Assembly (NCBI GenBank): GCA_009777715.1
Contig: WRLH01000003.1
Coordinates: 1-64,000, forward strand
Direction of reading: 5' to 3'
Length of the DNA stretch: 64,000 nucleotides
DNA from: Lachnospiraceae bacterium
Lineage (GTDB): Bacteria > Bacillota > Clostridia > Lachnospirales > Lachnospiraceae
Position numbers and translations under genes: made by a program. Shown here in pieces: positions 52,148 through 62,361 of this stretch. Numbering within the stretch: position 1 is the stretch's first letter; each line of letters begins with the position of its first letter. Below the pieces are notes generated by a model. It ran no database searches, had not been told where the DNA came from, and saw only the letters and a program-made list of their open reading frames with translations.

Positions 52148-53008
52148 TTAATAGCTTGCGTCAACTAAAGCACCTTTGATATCCTCATCAATCAAATTCA
52201 TCTCCTCAAGCATGAGCTTAACATCTTCATTAATCTTGTCTTGGAGATTGGATTTAGGGGCTTCATTTGCTTCCCTTATTGAATCAGCTCTTTCTTTTTG
52301 CTCTTTTGCCTGCTTTTCCGCTAGTTTTTCCCTAAACTCCCTGCTTTCCTTATCAATGTCTTCTTTTATATCTTGAAGCAACATTTCTTTTACTTCTTTG
52401 CTGGAAGCTTCCAAAATTTCCGCCGCCTCTTCGGCAGCATCTTTCATCGGCTGGTGTTTTTTTCGCTCTTCCATAATGTTTTTGATATTATCATTTTCGA
52501 TATTAATCCCCTCTACAAGATATGCGTTTGAACTTTTGTAAATATACTTTTCATCTTCAATATCCATCCATTGCTGCTGGTATGCAGATAACCCATTTGA
52601 TACGAGCTTTCCAACGTATTTTTCTTCTTCTTCTGTCTTGTTTTGCTTAATCATCAGCCTTAAATCTTTTTGCTCTTTGTCATTATAACCGATACCAACA
52701 AGCTCCTGTAAATCTTTTTGCTTTTCATTAATTCGCTTTATTTCCTCATTATTCCGTCTGATATCACCTTCAAGGCTGGCAATCCTCATTTTGTGCTTTG
52801 TGATATTATCGTCTATTTTCCTCTCGCCAGCAAAAGCCCGCTTAACAATGCCCATTGCTTTTTCCTGTGCCTTATTTTGCTTTTGTGCAATCCGGCCAGG
52901 TGGCGAGTTTGGATTGCCGGGGGACAAGGAATCTTTTGCTCCTCTTGCTCTTTCGTTGCCCCGATTAATGCTATTTATGACTTTGTTGTAATGATTTTGC
53001 ACTTTCAT
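52148..53008 (-). CDS. Coiled-coil protein of unknown function
   Basis: The 286-residue protein is highly charged and mostly helical, with long stretches of Lys/Glu/Asn (IRRNNEEIKRINEKQKDL near 90; DIKEDIDKESREFREKLAEK near 210), likely coiled coils. There is no signal peptide or membrane segment. The start was set at ATG 53008 with GAGGAG nine bases upstream; ATGs 29 and 31 codons earlier lack a site. It shares a short divergent region with the dinJ-yafQ pair. No family was recognised. Confidence 0.55.
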   Translation of the reverse strand: MKVQNHYNKVINSINRGNERARGAKDSLSPGNPNSPPGRIAQKQNKAQEKAMGIVKRAFAGERKIDDNITKHKMRIASLEGDIRRNNEEIKRINEKQKDLQELVGIGYNDKEQKDLRLMIKQNKTEEEEKYVGKLVSNGLSAYQQQWMDIEDEKYIYKSSNAYLVEGINIENDNIKNIMEERKKHQPMKDAAEEAAEILEASSKEVKEMLLQDIKEDIDKESREFREKLAEKQAKEQKERADSIREANEAPKSNLQDKINEDVKLMLEEMNLIDEDIKGALVDASY

Positions 53009-53177
53009 AGATTTGAACTCCTCGCATGACGGCAGCTTTATTCGCCTTTTATTGTTATTATTTCGGATAGTAGCGATAAATACTTTATAGGGCATAAGCA
53101 TGATTTATAGCGGGAAAAAATCGCATTTGTGTTGCATTTGCGACCAAAATGGGGTATACTATGATTGAGGTGATAAA

Positions 53178-53471
53178 ATGGCTAAAACAGCAAACTTAAA
53201 TATACGAATTGATCCAGAAGTGAAATCAACCGTTGACGGCATTTTTTCGCATTTTGGAATAACCGTAGCCGATGCGGTAAATATCTTTTTGCATAAAGTC
53301 ATGATTGTGAACGGTATGCCTTTTGATATGACTCTGCCGAAGTACAACGAGGAAACATTAGCTGCCTTGCAGGAAGCGCGTGATATTGCAAGCGGCAAAA
53401 TAAAAACAAAATCCTATTCTTCCGTTAAGGAGATGATTGCAGAATTAGACTCCGGTGATTTGGAGGAATAA
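53178..53471 (+). CDS. dinJ: RelB/DinJ-family antitoxin
   Basis: The 97-residue protein (KTANLNIRIDPEVKSTVDGIF, then ADAVNIFLHKV, then GMPFDMTLP) is a ribbon-helix-helix antitoxin of the DinJ type with an acidic C-terminus. It precedes a YafQ-type toxin by two bases. GAGGTG stands seven bases before ATG. Confidence 0.9.
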   Translation: MAKTANLNIRIDPEVKSTVDGIFSHFGITVADAVNIFLHKVMIVNGMPFDMTLPKYNEETLAALQEARDIASGKIKTKSYSSVKEMIAELDSGDLEE

Positions 53472-53473
53472 GC

Positions 53474-53761
53474 GTGACGGATAAAGACTTGCTGGAATTA
53501 AAAAAGACCACACAGTTTCGCAAAGACTTAAAACGCATGATCAAGCGGCGATTGGATATTGGTTTATTAGATGAGATTATTCAAACGCTCCGCGAGCAAA
53601 AGCCACTTGAGCCGAATTGCCGCGACCATGCTCTAACCGGGGATTATGCAGGGTTTCGTGAATGTCATATAGGGCCGGATTGGCTTCTCATTTATTTAAT
53701 TGACGGTGAGAATCTCATCTTAACAGCTTCAAGGACTGGCACTCATTCAGATTTGTTTTAG
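53474..53761 (+). CDS. yafQ: YafQ-family mRNA interferase toxin
   Basis: The 95-residue protein has the YafQ catalytic layout: DHALTGDYAGFRECHIGPDWLLIYLI and RTGTHSDLF, where the two histidines, the Asp/Trp and the terminal His/Phe form the ribosome-dependent RNase site. All of these are present, so it should be active. It starts at GTG behind GGAGG, translationally linked to dinJ. Confidence 0.92.
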   Translation: MTDKDLLELKKTTQFRKDLKRMIKRRLDIGLLDEIIQTLREQKPLEPNCRDHALTGDYAGFRECHIGPDWLLIYLIDGENLILTASRTGTHSDLF

Positions 53762-53770
53762 GGAGCTCAC

Positions 53771-55291
53771 ATGAACTTTTACAAGAAAACCATCGCGTTA
53801 GCGGCGGTGTGGCTTATTACGCTTTTAGCTATGCCGCAGACAGCAATACACGCAAGTGCAAATAGCGCAAGCACAAATAGCGCAAGCACAAATAGCGTAA
53901 GCACAAACAGCGCAATAAGCAATGAAGCACAAGAACATATTTTGAGCGAACTTAGAAAGTCAAACATCCCCAATGCCGCCATTGCCTACATTAAAGACGA
54001 TGAGGTTTCGTTCAGCTTCAAAGACAGCACACCCGATACGCTTTTCCAAATAGGCTCTGTCGCAAAATCCTTTACAGGTTTTGGTGTAATGTTGCTTGAA
54101 GATATGGGCTTAATTTCTGTAAGTGACTCTGTCAATAAACATTTGCCTTGGTTTGAGGTCTATTTTGACGGTGTGGCTGTGCCGCACGATGAGATAACTA
54201 TTGGCAATCTTTTACACCATACAAGCGGTTTTGCCAATGACGAAAGACATTTTCCGCCGCTGTTAACAGGCGGATTGACTGATGATGAGTTTATATCGAA
54301 ATTTACAGGGATTAACCTTTCATTTGAGCCTTCTTTAGAATTTGTGTATAGTAACGTAAATTATGTTATTTTGGCACTTCTTATTCAAGCTGTGTCGGGG
54401 TCTAGTTTTGACGAATTTTTGACGCAAAATGTGCTTCTTCCTCTTGGACTTCATAACACATTCACAGACCCGGCCAGAGCGTGGGAAACAGGGCTGGTAA
54501 TCGGCGGCAATAGATTAGGTTTTTTGCGGACTGTGCCTGATAATTTCAATCCTACTGCCCTTATAATACCAACAGGATTTATATATTCGAGTTTGACAGA
54601 CATGGTAAGCTGGGCGCAAATTCACCTTGGGATGATAGAAGTGTCTCAACAATTTGAAAGAGTCATCCAAAGATCCCATGAGCTTAGCCCGGTTTCCGGA
54701 AACCCTTATGCTCAATTAGATTTTCATTATGCCGCAGGCTGGGTTGTCCATTCAGGATATGGCTTTATAGAACATAATGGCGCAACACCCGGATATTCTG
54801 CTGCCCTACGCATTTACCCCGAAAGCGATGTTGCCGTGGTCTTTCTTTCCAACATGAACTATAGTCCGATTGATAATGTTTCGGGCTTTATTCTTGATGC
54901 CATAGATGGGTCTTTTAATGAGTTGCCAACTGATTTTTTTGTGCTTTTAGATATAATTTTCACAAGCATAACCGCCATCGGCATAGTCTTTATTCTTTTG
55001 CTTGTTCGGCTTTTCATAAAACTGATAAAAAGAAAACAGGGCGGTGAGAAAATATTAGGTAAAATTAACCCCAAGATTGCTGCTAAACTTATTAGCCTAA
55101 TTGTTTCAATTATAATCTTGGCAGGTTCTTATCTTGTCCCGCCTGCGATTTTTAATAATTCACGTATGCGCCTTGTTATATTTGAACCAGCAAGCAGCTA
55201 TACGGCAAATATTGCTTTATGGATCATCGTAATATACTGTTTATGCTCATTTTTGAATAAATTGCTTGCAAGCAAGCCATCGTCCTCTTGA
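53771..55291 (+). CDS. Serine hydrolase of the beta-lactamase/PBP (AmpC-like) family, membrane-bound
   Basis: The 506-residue protein has a signal peptide (to about residue 28), an Asn/Ser/Ala/Thr repeat linker, and a class C beta-lactamase-type domain: SVAKSFTGFG (SxxK serine, near 95), FVYSNVNYVI (YxN, near 194) and IEHNGATPGYS (HxG, near 335). Three C-terminal hydrophobic segments (near 390, 435 and 480) anchor it. Such proteins are usually D-aminopeptidases or esterases rather than true beta-lactamases. It follows yafQ by nine bases, with GGAGC before ATG. Confidence 0.85.
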   Translation: MNFYKKTIALAAVWLITLLAMPQTAIHASANSASTNSASTNSVSTNSAISNEAQEHILSELRKSNIPNAAIAYIKDDEVSFSFKDSTPDTLFQIGSVAKSFTGFGVMLLEDMGLISVSDSVNKHLPWFEVYFDGVAVPHDEITIGNLLHHTSGFANDERHFPPLLTGGLTDDEFISKFTGINLSFEPSLEFVYSNVNYVILALLIQAVSGSSFDEFLTQNVLLPLGLHNTFTDPARAWETGLVIGGNRLGFLRTVPDNFNPTALIIPTGFIYSSLTDMVSWAQIHLGMIEVSQQFERVIQRSHELSPVSGNPYAQLDFHYAAGWVVHSGYGFIEHNGATPGYSAALRIYPESDVAVVFLSNMNYSPIDNVSGFILDAIDGSFNELPTDFFVLLDIIFTSITAIGIVFILLLVRLFIKLIKRKQGGEKILGKINPKIAAKLISLIVSIIILAGSYLVPPAIFNNSRMRLVIFEPASSYTANIALWIIVIYCLCSFLNKLLASKPSSS

Positions 55292-55361
55292 TTGATGTTC
55301 ATTGATGTTCTCGCAATTGCATAATTTTTGTTGAAATGATTCCCGCTGCGAACTTTCCTCT

Positions 55362-55742
55362 GGCAACCCTTTGCAATAAATGAGCAGAACGATAAGCCGG
55401 GTTCTGTCGTGAATGGCCATCTATCTAGGTCAAGCGTTGCCGCTTAACTCAAGCGACCTACCTGAAAGCAGGCCGGGCAAGCCTATTGCTTTCTGCTTGG
55501 TCTTGCTTCGGATGGGGTTTACATATGCCCCGGACGTTACCGCCCGGGCGGTAGTCTCTTACACTGCCCTTCCACCCTTACCACCCAGATTACAAGAACC
55601 TGGGGGCGGTGCATTTCTGTTGCACTTTCCTTGGAGTCGCCTCCACCGGACGTTATCCGGCATCCTGCCCTATGAAGCCCGGACTTTCCTCACCTTAAAA
55701 GGTGCGGCCATTTATTCTGCTCATTTATTGCTAAGGGTTGCC
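55362..55742 (-). ncRNA. rnpB: RNase P RNA (rnpB), bacterial type A
   Basis: This is the catalytic RNA that trims tRNA 5' ends. On the minus strand GGCAACCC begins the RNA at 55742 and pairs with GGGTTGCC at the 3' end (55362). Inside are the conserved GAGGAAAGTCCGGGC (near 55682-55696), the GCCGGATAACG segment, a GGGTAAGGGT-type region, and ACAGAACCCGGCTTATCG near the 3' end. Length about 381 nt. It lies between the serine hydrolase (convergent) and the uridine-kinase-like gene. Confidence 0.93.
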
Positions 55743-55758
55743 ATCTGGCTGCCATTTT

Positions 55759-57423
55759 TTATGCGTGGAAAATGCTGCCCCCAATAAACTCACGGCAGAT
55801 CGAGTTATTTGGCACGTTTTCACTATTTACCCCGATAATATATTCGAGGAATTTTAACAAGCGTTTTGCTTCGTAATACTCTTCTTTTTCTTTTGAAATC
55901 TGGAACAGAAGCGGCTCGGCATACTGTTTGAGAACCGCCAGCTCATAAATCAAAGCCGAGTTAAACATCTCATCGGCATCTTCCTGATAAGGGAAAATAT
56001 ACTCTTCTTCACCGCGGCGGACACTTGTCCACATTCCAATTGTCCGGGCGGCATCTGCCCCCCTTGTCCGGCTGTCGCGGACCAAACGGCGGAGCAAACG
56101 GCTGTCAGTCGTTGGGATGCGGTTATGCGAATCAACGTTTAACCCGGTCAAGCAGCTGATATAAATCTTAAACTTGCTTTCATCGGGCAAAGAATGTGAA
56201 GTTTTTGGATTGAGGCCATGAATCCCTTCAACGACAAGAATATCATCAGGCCCAAGCCGTTTGCGATCCCCTTTATACTCACGTTTCCCGGTCAGGAAAT
56301 TAAATGATGGCATATCAACGACATGGCCAGCCAGCAAATCAGCCATATCTTGGTTAAACTGCTTAACGTCAATTGCATCCAAGGTTTCAAAATTAAGATT
56401 TCCGTCCTCGTCACGCGGCGTTTTATCGCGGTCAAGATAATAATCATCAAGCCCGATGGGGTGAGGTATCAAACCATAAGTCCGAAGCTGAATCGATAAG
56501 CGGTGGGAAAAAGTCGTTTTGCCGGAAGAAGAAGGGCCGGCAATCATGACGAATTTGACCCCGCCGCGCTTAGCTATGGCCTGGGCGATTTCGCCGATAC
56601 GATGTTCCTGTAGGGCTTCCTGCACTAAAATCATATCGTTAAGCTTCCCCTCGCAAGCCGCGTTGTTCAAATCGCCAACGGTGCTTATTTCCATTTTTTC
56701 GCCCCATTGCTCACTCATTAAGAGGGTTTTAAACAGCTTTTCCCGTGGGACAAAGTCCGGGATTGTTTCTGGTGTTTTCCGGTCAGGCAAAATAAGCATT
56801 AACCCTTTATCATAACGAATGACGTTAAAATATTTTAAATAACCGCAGCTGGGCAGCATATAACCATAATAATAATCGTAATACCCATCAAGGCAATAGA
56901 TATTAACACTTGATGAACGGCGGTATTTAAACAGCTTTTCCTTTTCACTCATCTTGCGGCTTTTAAACAAAGCCATCGCGTCATCAATCGGGAAATGGAT
57001 TTTTTCGATGGCAAGGTCGCGGCTGGCAAGGTCACGCATTGTTTCATTAATTCTTAAAATCTCATCATCGGTGAGCTTAAAATCTTCATGCAAATGGCAA
57101 TAATAACCATTTCCGATTGTAAAGGCAAACTTGGCTTTTTCAGCTATTTCTTTGCCAAGGATATGGTCAATCGCGGTAAAAAGGAGCATTATGGCGGAGC
57201 GGACGTAGGTTTTATGGCCGATTTGGTCCTTTAGGGTAATAAAGGACAATTCGCAATCGCGATTAAGGACTCGATGAAGCTCCCTAATTTTGCCGTTTGC
57301 TAAGACAAGGGCAATTGGCGAATCATAGCTTGATTGGTGGAGGGCAGCAATTGCCCCATAGGTCATTCCGATCTGATAGACCTCTTCTTTTCCTTTAATT
57401 TTTACCGTTATTTCTGTCTTCAT
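55759..57423 (-). CDS. Uridine kinase-like protein with threonyl-tRNA-synthetase-type N-terminus
   Basis: The 554-residue protein has an N-terminal TGS/second-additional-domain region of the threonyl-tRNA synthetase type (about 1-190, including CHLHEDFKLTDDEI). A phosphoribulokinase/uridine kinase domain follows, with IAGPSSSGKTTFSHRL (P-loop, near 288), DDYYLDRDKTPRDEDG and LLRRLVRDSRTRGADAART. This fusion is common in Clostridia; the substrate is probably a nucleoside but is not proven. The start is ATG 57423 behind AAAGGAGAACAT. Confidence 0.88.
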   Translation of the reverse strand: MKTEITVKIKGKEEVYQIGMTYGAIAALHQSSYDSPIALVLANGKIRELHRVLNRDCELSFITLKDQIGHKTYVRSAIMLLFTAIDHILGKEIAEKAKFAFTIGNGYYCHLHEDFKLTDDEILRINETMRDLASRDLAIEKIHFPIDDAMALFKSRKMSEKEKLFKYRRSSSVNIYCLDGYYDYYYGYMLPSCGYLKYFNVIRYDKGLMLILPDRKTPETIPDFVPREKLFKTLLMSEQWGEKMEISTVGDLNNAACEGKLNDMILVQEALQEHRIGEIAQAIAKRGGVKFVMIAGPSSSGKTTFSHRLSIQLRTYGLIPHPIGLDDYYLDRDKTPRDEDGNLNFETLDAIDVKQFNQDMADLLAGHVVDMPSFNFLTGKREYKGDRKRLGPDDILVVEGIHGLNPKTSHSLPDESKFKIYISCLTGLNVDSHNRIPTTDSRLLRRLVRDSRTRGADAARTIGMWTSVRRGEEEYIFPYQEDADEMFNSALIYELAVLKQYAEPLLFQISKEKEEYYEAKRLLKFLEYIIGVNSENVPNNSICREFIGGSIFHA

Positions 57424-57451
57424 ATGTTCTCCTTTCAAAACTAGTCATGTC

Positions 57452-57472
57452 ATTGCGGGCTTGACCCGCAAT
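57452..57472. repeat. REP-like hairpin
   Basis: ATTGCGGG/CCCGCAAT in the spacer between the uridine-kinase-like gene and nif3, with a diverged second copy (GTCATTGCATTTCTGCGCTT) about 40 bases on. It is related to the hairpins at 92, 445 and 18712. Confidence 0.65.
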
Positions 57473-57531
57473 CCCTGACCTTGTCTACCCTGTCATTGCA
57501 TTTCTGCGCTTGCGAGCTTGACCCTAAGTCC

Positions 57532-58314
57532 CTAGATCACATAAAACGGGTTTGATTCTTTTGCGTTAAAAACTTCAATTTCCGGCATTTCACGCTTAAA
57601 ATAATCCGCAAGATAAGGGACAAAGATTTTTTCAGTCGCATAATGCCCGGCGTCAATTAAGCTAATCCCATTATCTAAAGCAGCAAGTGCCATTTCGTGT
57701 TTAATATCACCTGTTATTAAAAGGTCAACATTCGCTTTTATGGCATGGGTTAGGATGCCTGAGCTTGACCCTGGCGAAATGGCCGCGGTGTTGATAACTT
57801 TTCCGCCATTGCCAAAAATCTTAACCGAATCAATATTAAATTTGGATTTAACATAGTCGGCACACTCATTTAAGGTCATGGAAAAGGGCAGTTTTCCATA
57901 ACGGCCGAGCCCCTCACGCAGGCCATCCTTTTCATAAGTAATAATAAAAATCTCGCGGCTTGATAATTCCAAAATGTCCGCCGCATAATCAGCCATTCCC
58001 CTGACATCAAAGTTGGTGTGCATTGCCATATAATTAATGTCATTGCGAATAAGCTTTAGAATCCGGCGGCCGATTAAATCACTTTCAGTTATTTGGGTCA
58101 GGGGGTCATATATCAAAGGATGATGGGTCAAAATTAAATCAGCATTTTCTGCTACTGCTTGTGCGATAATATCATCAGTAATATCAGTAGCCAGCAAGAC
58201 TTTGCTTATTTTCTTTAAAAGCCGCCCGACTTGAAAGCCGGTTTTATCATTAGCCAGGGTGAATTTTTGCGGGGCTAATGCTTCTAAATTTTCCATTAAA
58301 TCTTTAAAGTTCAT
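57532..58314 (-). CDS. Nif3-like dinuclear metal protein (GTP cyclohydrolase I type 2 family)
   Basis: The 260-residue protein has the metal-binding histidines of the Nif3 family in ADLILTHHPLIYDPLTQI near residue 60, and in ITGDIKHEMALAALDNGISLIDAGHYATE near 215. Its biochemical role is unsettled in all organisms. In Clostridia it commonly follows trmK and rpoD, as here (24 bases after trmK). It has AGGAGG before ATG. Confidence 0.92.
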   Translation of the reverse strand: MNFKDLMENLEALAPQKFTLANDKTGFQVGRLLKKISKVLLATDITDDIIAQAVAENADLILTHHPLIYDPLTQITESDLIGRRILKLIRNDINYMAMHTNFDVRGMADYAADILELSSREIFIITYEKDGLREGLGRYGKLPFSMTLNECADYVKSKFNIDSVKIFGNGGKVINTAAISPGSSSGILTHAIKANVDLLITGDIKHEMALAALDNGISLIDAGHYATEKIFVPYLADYFKREMPEIEVFNAKESNPFYVI

Positions 58315-58338
58315 TCATTTCCTCCTATTGCATTATCA

Positions 58339-59088
58339 TCAGTCGGCAGAGCAATTTTGCCACAGCCTGATCAAATCGGAAAGCTCTGCTTCCCTCTTTT
58401 TAATTTCAGCCAGTTTCTCTTGATTTTTCTTATTTAAATAACAGGTGTTATTTATCTTGCCGATAATCTCTAAGGTGATTTTATGCTCACGCTTAAGATA
58501 CTTAAGCAAAACCGGATTCCGCTCATTAAGCGGTATTTGCCCATAGCAATCGGCGATGATAGTGGCCTTGGTTTCATTTAGCTTTTCTATCGGCAACCGC
58601 CCCGGCGTTGGGATAACCTTTATAATCGGATAAAACTTGTTCTCTTCAAAAATTAATTCCTCTTGTACGGTCTGAAAGCCATTTATCCGGAGAAAGCGGC
58701 GGAAAGCTGGGACTTCCGACTGCGGAGCAAGGATAAGTTCTTGTAAAGCAGCGGTTTTTTCCCCTGCGTTAACAAGGATTGCTTCCATCAGCCGCCCGCC
58801 CATTCCGGCGATAATAACCGTCTCGGCTTCACCCGCCTTTAGGGCCGAAAACCCATCGGAAAGCCGGGTTTCGATTTTGTCAATAAGCCCGCTTTCTTTA
58901 ATATGCTCGCTTGCCCTGGCCAAAGGGCCGGTATGTATGTCCATCGCAATCGCCTTTGGCGCTATTCCTTGCCCAACAAGGTAAATCGCTATATGGGCAT
59001 GGTCACAGCCAATATCACAAATACGGTGGCCAGCCGTCACCATTTCCGCTATTGCTTTAAGGCGTTTTGAGAGGACAATTTTACTCAA
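58339..59088 (-). CDS. trmK: tRNA (adenine(22)-N1)-methyltransferase TrmK
   Basis: TrmK makes m1A22 in tRNA. The 249-residue protein has the SAM loop [17 protein letters not shown] near residue 23, an acidic residue in [14 protein letters not shown], and [14 protein letters not shown] near 93 (catalytic motif of the family), plus a C-terminal coiled coil. It starts at TTG overlapping the rpoD stop by four bases and uses AAAGGA, the conserved rpoD-trmK coupling. Confidence 0.93.
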   Translation of the reverse strand: MSKIVLSKRLKAIAEMVTAGHRICDIGCDHAHIAIYLVGQGIAPKAIAMDIHTGPLARASEHIKESGLIDKIETRLSDGFSALKAGEAETVIIAGMGGRLMEAILVNAGEKTAALQELILAPQSEVPAFRRFLRINGFQTVQEELIFEENKFYPIIKVIPTPGRLPIEKLNETKATIIADCYGQIPLNERNPVLLKYLKREHKITLEIIGKINNTCYLNKKNQEKLAEIKKREAELSDLIRLWQNCSAD

Positions 59089-60197
59089 TCTAAATAATCC
59101 TTTAATTTCCTGCTCCGGCTTGGGTGGCGGAGCTTCCTTAACGCTTTTGCTTCAATTTGCCTGATCCGCTCGCGGGTTACTTTAAATTCCTTGCCCACTT
59201 CCTCAAGTGTCCTTGCGCGGCCGTCGTCAAGCCCAAAACGAAGCCGGAGAACGCGCCGTTCCCTGTCCGTTAAGGTGCTAAGGACATCAACCAGCTGCTC
59301 CTTAAGCAAAATAAAGGCCGCCGCTTCAGCCGGGACGGGGACATTTTCATCTTGGATAAAATCGCCAAGATGTGAATCCTCTTCCTCGCCAATCGGAGTT
59401 TCCAGCGAAACTGGCTCTTGGGAAATTTTTAGGATTGAACGAACCCGGTCAACAGGCATTCCCATATGGGCCGCAATTTCTTCCGCCGAAGGCTCCCGGC
59501 CTAGCTCTTGTAGAAGCTGGCGGCTAATCCTAATCAGCTTGTTAATGGTTTCTACCATATGGACGGGAATGCGGATCGTCCGAGCCTGGTCAGCAATCGC
59601 CCGGGTAATTGCCTGCCTGATCCACCAAGTTGCATAAGTAGAAAACTTGTAACCCTTATGGTAGTCAAATTTGTCAACTGCTTTAATCAGCCCTAAGTTT
59701 CCTTCTTGGATTAGGTCAAGAAACATCATTCCCCGGCCGACATATCTTTTGGCAATGCTGACGACCAAGCGTAAATTTGCTTCTGCCAGCCTTTTTTTGG
59801 CCTCTTCACTTCCTGCCTCCATCAGCTTTGCCAGCTCAATTTCATCATCTGCGCTAAGGAGCGGGACTTTTCCGATTTCTTTAAGGTACATTCTGACCGG
59901 ATCTTCAATACTGATGCCATCAGGAACAGTAAGGTCGATGTTTTCTACATCTACCTCATCTTCTTCCGTGAGAATAATCTCTTCCTCTTCGGCATCATCT
60001 TCTTCAATAATCCGCAAAATATCAACATTGTTTTGCTCAAGAGCATCTAATATCCTCTCGAACTGCTCTTCTTCCAACGTCAAATCTGCAAAGCAATCAT
60101 TTATTTCATGATGCTCAACGACATTTTTTTTCATTCTTGCGGTATCAAGAAGCAGCTTCAGCTTCTCATCAAACCTTACCTGTGTGACTTCATCCAT
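59085..60197 (-). CDS. rpoD: Primary sigma factor RpoD (sigma-70/SigA)
   Basis: The 370-residue housekeeping sigma has region 1.2 ([26 protein letters not shown]), region 2 ([43 protein letters not shown], split by domain), region 3 and region 4 with the DNA-binding [20 protein letters not shown] helix. The acidic stretch near residues 75-95 stands in for region 1.1. The start was set at ATG 60197 with AAGGA upstream; GTG six codons earlier lies inside it. It follows dnaG, as usual. Confidence 0.97.
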   Translation of the reverse strand: MDEVTQVRFDEKLKLLLDTARMKKNVVEHHEINDCFADLTLEEEQFERILDALEQNNVDILRIIEEDDAEEEEIILTEEDEVDVENIDLTVPDGISIEDPVRMYLKEIGKVPLLSADDEIELAKLMEAGSEEAKKRLAEANLRLVVSIAKRYVGRGMMFLDLIQEGNLGLIKAVDKFDYHKGYKFSTYATWWIRQAITRAIADQARTIRIPVHMVETINKLIRISRQLLQELGREPSAEEIAAHMGMPVDRVRSILKISQEPVSLETPIGEEEDSHLGDFIQDENVPVPAEAAAFILLKEQLVDVLSTLTDRERRVLRLRFGLDDGRARTLEEVGKEFKVTRERIRQIEAKALRKLRHPSRSRKLKDYLD

Positions 60198-60247
60198 CGT
60201 AATATCCTTCCTCACGCCGAAAAAATGTGGAGTACTAGTTTGCCCAA

Positions 60248-62035
60248 TTATGGCAATTTAATGTTCGTTTTCAGTAATTCATCTAACGCCCTTCGTCCTT
60301 CAAGTGCTTGGCTGATGGCATTTACATCATTTCCTAAGCTTTTTGTTATCTTGTCATGGCTATTTTTTTTGACTGTCCTGACTATATCGTTAATTGCTTT
60401 TTCACGTTCAGCTTTTGATTCGAGCGTGCCAAGGCGGGTATTAAATATCGAGGCAACCTCACGCTGCTCCTCTTCATCAATAAAAAGGCTGATAATCGCA
60501 GCAGGATTCACTTCATTTTTTTCAAAATCAGCAAATAATTTGGCGGCCGCTTTTTGGTATAACCCGGCCGAAAAATCAGCAGCGGTCAAGTACTTATTAA
60601 TCTGTGCGTATAAAGCAGGTTCTTCCGAAAGCCAGGTAAGCAGTAAGCGTTCAGCTTTCATTGCGTGGGACTCTGGGGCAAATTTGTCTGCTGTCCCCGA
60701 TTTTGGGCGGGTAATCGGGACAGCAAGGCCAGTCTGGGCCGCGTAGCTTAATACTAATTTGCGCAAATTTTCAAATCCAATGTGATATTTTTCACAAACA
60801 GCCTCAAGATAATTGTCGCGTTCAACATCTTCGGAAAAAGTGCATAGTTTTTTGGCTATTTCGCGGTGGAAGCGGGTTTTCTGCTCCGGGTCATTAAGGT
60901 TAAAGCCATTTTCCATTACTGATAATTCATAAAAAAAGCTGTTTTGGGCTTCGCTAATGCGCTTTTCAAACTCCAATGCCCCAAGATTGTTAACAAAATC
61001 ATCAGGATCTTTGTAGGGGCTTAGGTCTAGGACTCTTCCGGTCAGGCCGCATTCTTTAAGAATCGTAATCGCCCGGAGAATGGCTTTTCTTCCGGCCTCG
61101 TCACTATCATAAGCTAAAATCACTTCTTCGGCATAACGCCTAAGCAGATTGGCTTGTCCGGCGGTAAAGGCTGTGCCAAGCGAGGCTACGGCCTGGGTAA
61201 AACCAGCCTGGTGGAGGGCAATGACATCAAGATAACCCTCACATAAGATGACATGGTTTTTTCGCGAAGTCCGGGCAAAATTGAGGCCGTACAAGTTCCG
61301 ACTTTTGTCAAAAACCAGCGTTTCCGGCGAGTTAAGGTATTTCGGAATGCTTTTTGTTTCTTCACTCTCACCCATCACCCGGCCGCCAAAACCGATGACG
61401 CGGTGGTTTAGGTCTTGGATCGGGAACATGACGCGGTTCCAGAATTTGTCGCTCGTCCCATATTTTTCATGGAATGAAGCCAGCCCTGCTTCAATGATTA
61501 AGGCTTCATCATAACCTTTATTCTTGAGGTAGCGAACCAAATCGTCACTATTCTTGTTCGCATAACCTAAGCCGAATGTTTGGATTGTTTCTGTCGTTAA
61601 GCTGCGCTTTTGCAAATATTCATGGGCATTTCTTCCGCGTTCGCTCCTAAGCTGATAATAAAAATATTTGGCTGCTTCTTTATTTATCTCTAATAGTTTT
61701 GCGCGTTTATTTTCTTTCTTCCTTACTTCTTCGGAATATTCTACTTCGGGCAGGGTGACTCCGGCTTTTTCCGCCAAAAGCTTTACTGCCTCCGGGAAGG
61801 AAAAGTTTTCATATTCCATGATAAAAGTAAATACATTGCCCCCAGCCCCGCAGCCAAAGCAGTAGTACATTTGGCGATTTCCGGAAACGGAGAAAGAGGG
61901 CGATTTTTCGTTATGGAAAGGGCAAAGCCCAAAGTGGCTTGAGCCTTTTTTGGCAATGCGGACATAGCCGGAAATTACGTCAACGATGTCATTTTTTGTC
62001 CGCACTTCTTCGATTAGGTGGTCGGGATAATACAT
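60248..62035 (-). CDS. dnaG: DNA primase DnaG
   Basis: The 595-residue primase makes RNA primers for replication. It has an N-terminal zinc site ([15 protein letters not shown], then [11 protein letters not shown]), a TOPRIM domain ([28 protein letters not shown]) and a C-terminal helicase-binding domain. It lies between dgt and rpoD. AGGA stands before ATG. The 326-base space to dgt holds structured-repeat copy 6 and further hairpins. Confidence 0.97.
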   Translation of the reverse strand: MYYPDHLIEEVRTKNDIVDVISGYVRIAKKGSSHFGLCPFHNEKSPSFSVSGNRQMYYCFGCGAGGNVFTFIMEYENFSFPEAVKLLAEKAGVTLPEVEYSEEVRKKENKRAKLLEINKEAAKYFYYQLRSERGRNAHEYLQKRSLTTETIQTFGLGYANKNSDDLVRYLKNKGYDEALIIEAGLASFHEKYGTSDKFWNRVMFPIQDLNHRVIGFGGRVMGESEETKSIPKYLNSPETLVFDKSRNLYGLNFARTSRKNHVILCEGYLDVIALHQAGFTQAVASLGTAFTAGQANLLRRYAEEVILAYDSDEAGRKAILRAITILKECGLTGRVLDLSPYKDPDDFVNNLGALEFEKRISEAQNSFFYELSVMENGFNLNDPEQKTRFHREIAKKLCTFSEDVERDNYLEAVCEKYHIGFENLRKLVLSYAAQTGLAVPITRPKSGTADKFAPESHAMKAERLLLTWLSEEPALYAQINKYLTAADFSAGLYQKAAAKLFADFEKNEVNPAAIISLFIDEEEQREVASIFNTRLGTLESKAEREKAINDIVRTVKKNSHDKITKSLGNDVNAISQALEGRRALDELLKTNIKLP

Positions 62036-62061
62036 ATCTTAATCCTATAACCCCACGCCTT

Positions 62062-62186
62062 GGAGATATTAATTCCCAAGCTGGGCTCGCTTCCGCTCCG
62101 AGAGAAGCGTTGCGCTACATAAGCTCAGAAAGTACCTGAGCTAAGTAGCGACGCTTCTCAAGGGCCGCTTTGGGAATTATATCTCC
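62062..62186 (-). repeat. Structured repeat, copy 6 (divergent sequence, same fold)
   Basis: Read on the minus strand this 125-bp copy keeps CCCTTGAGA, the TC and GCAA bulges, CTTA/TTATG around the inner stem, and TCTCGGAGCG with a GCGGAAGC loop. Nearly every stem has new sequence that still pairs: GAAGCG/CGCTTC, GCTAC/GTAGC, GCTCAG/CTGAGC and a new outer stem GGAGATAT/ATATCTCC. It lies between dgt and dnaG. Confidence 0.85.
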
Positions 62187-62221
62187 CAGCGCTCAACAAT
62201 CTACTTATTTTATGAAAACAC

Positions 62222-62353
62222 GGATTACTCGCACTTCGTGCTCCCGTAATCCTAAAACACTCGAAATCCGCCCTAATCGGGCTACTTTCTCGCGTTTTGC
62301 GGGTCTCAAGGCCATGCTTTTTCATGCAAGCATGAAAAGCATGGCCTTTTTAC
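62222..62353. other. Further hairpins in the dgt-dnaG spacer
   Basis: A nested inverted repeat (GGATTAC...GTAATCC with GCAC/GTGC inside) lies at about 62222-62253. A long perfect one (AAGGCCATGCTTTT with AAAAGCATGGCCTT around TCATGCAAGCATG) lies at about 62310-62350 and is followed by TTT on the plus strand. The latter may be a terminator for dgt, although its T-tract faces the plus strand. Confidence 0.5.
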
Positions 62354-62361
62354 CCTAGTTT

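Noticed and set aside
55413-55787. 124-residue plus-strand frame
   Set aside because: It is antisense to RNase P RNA, whose conserved segments are clear on the minus strand.
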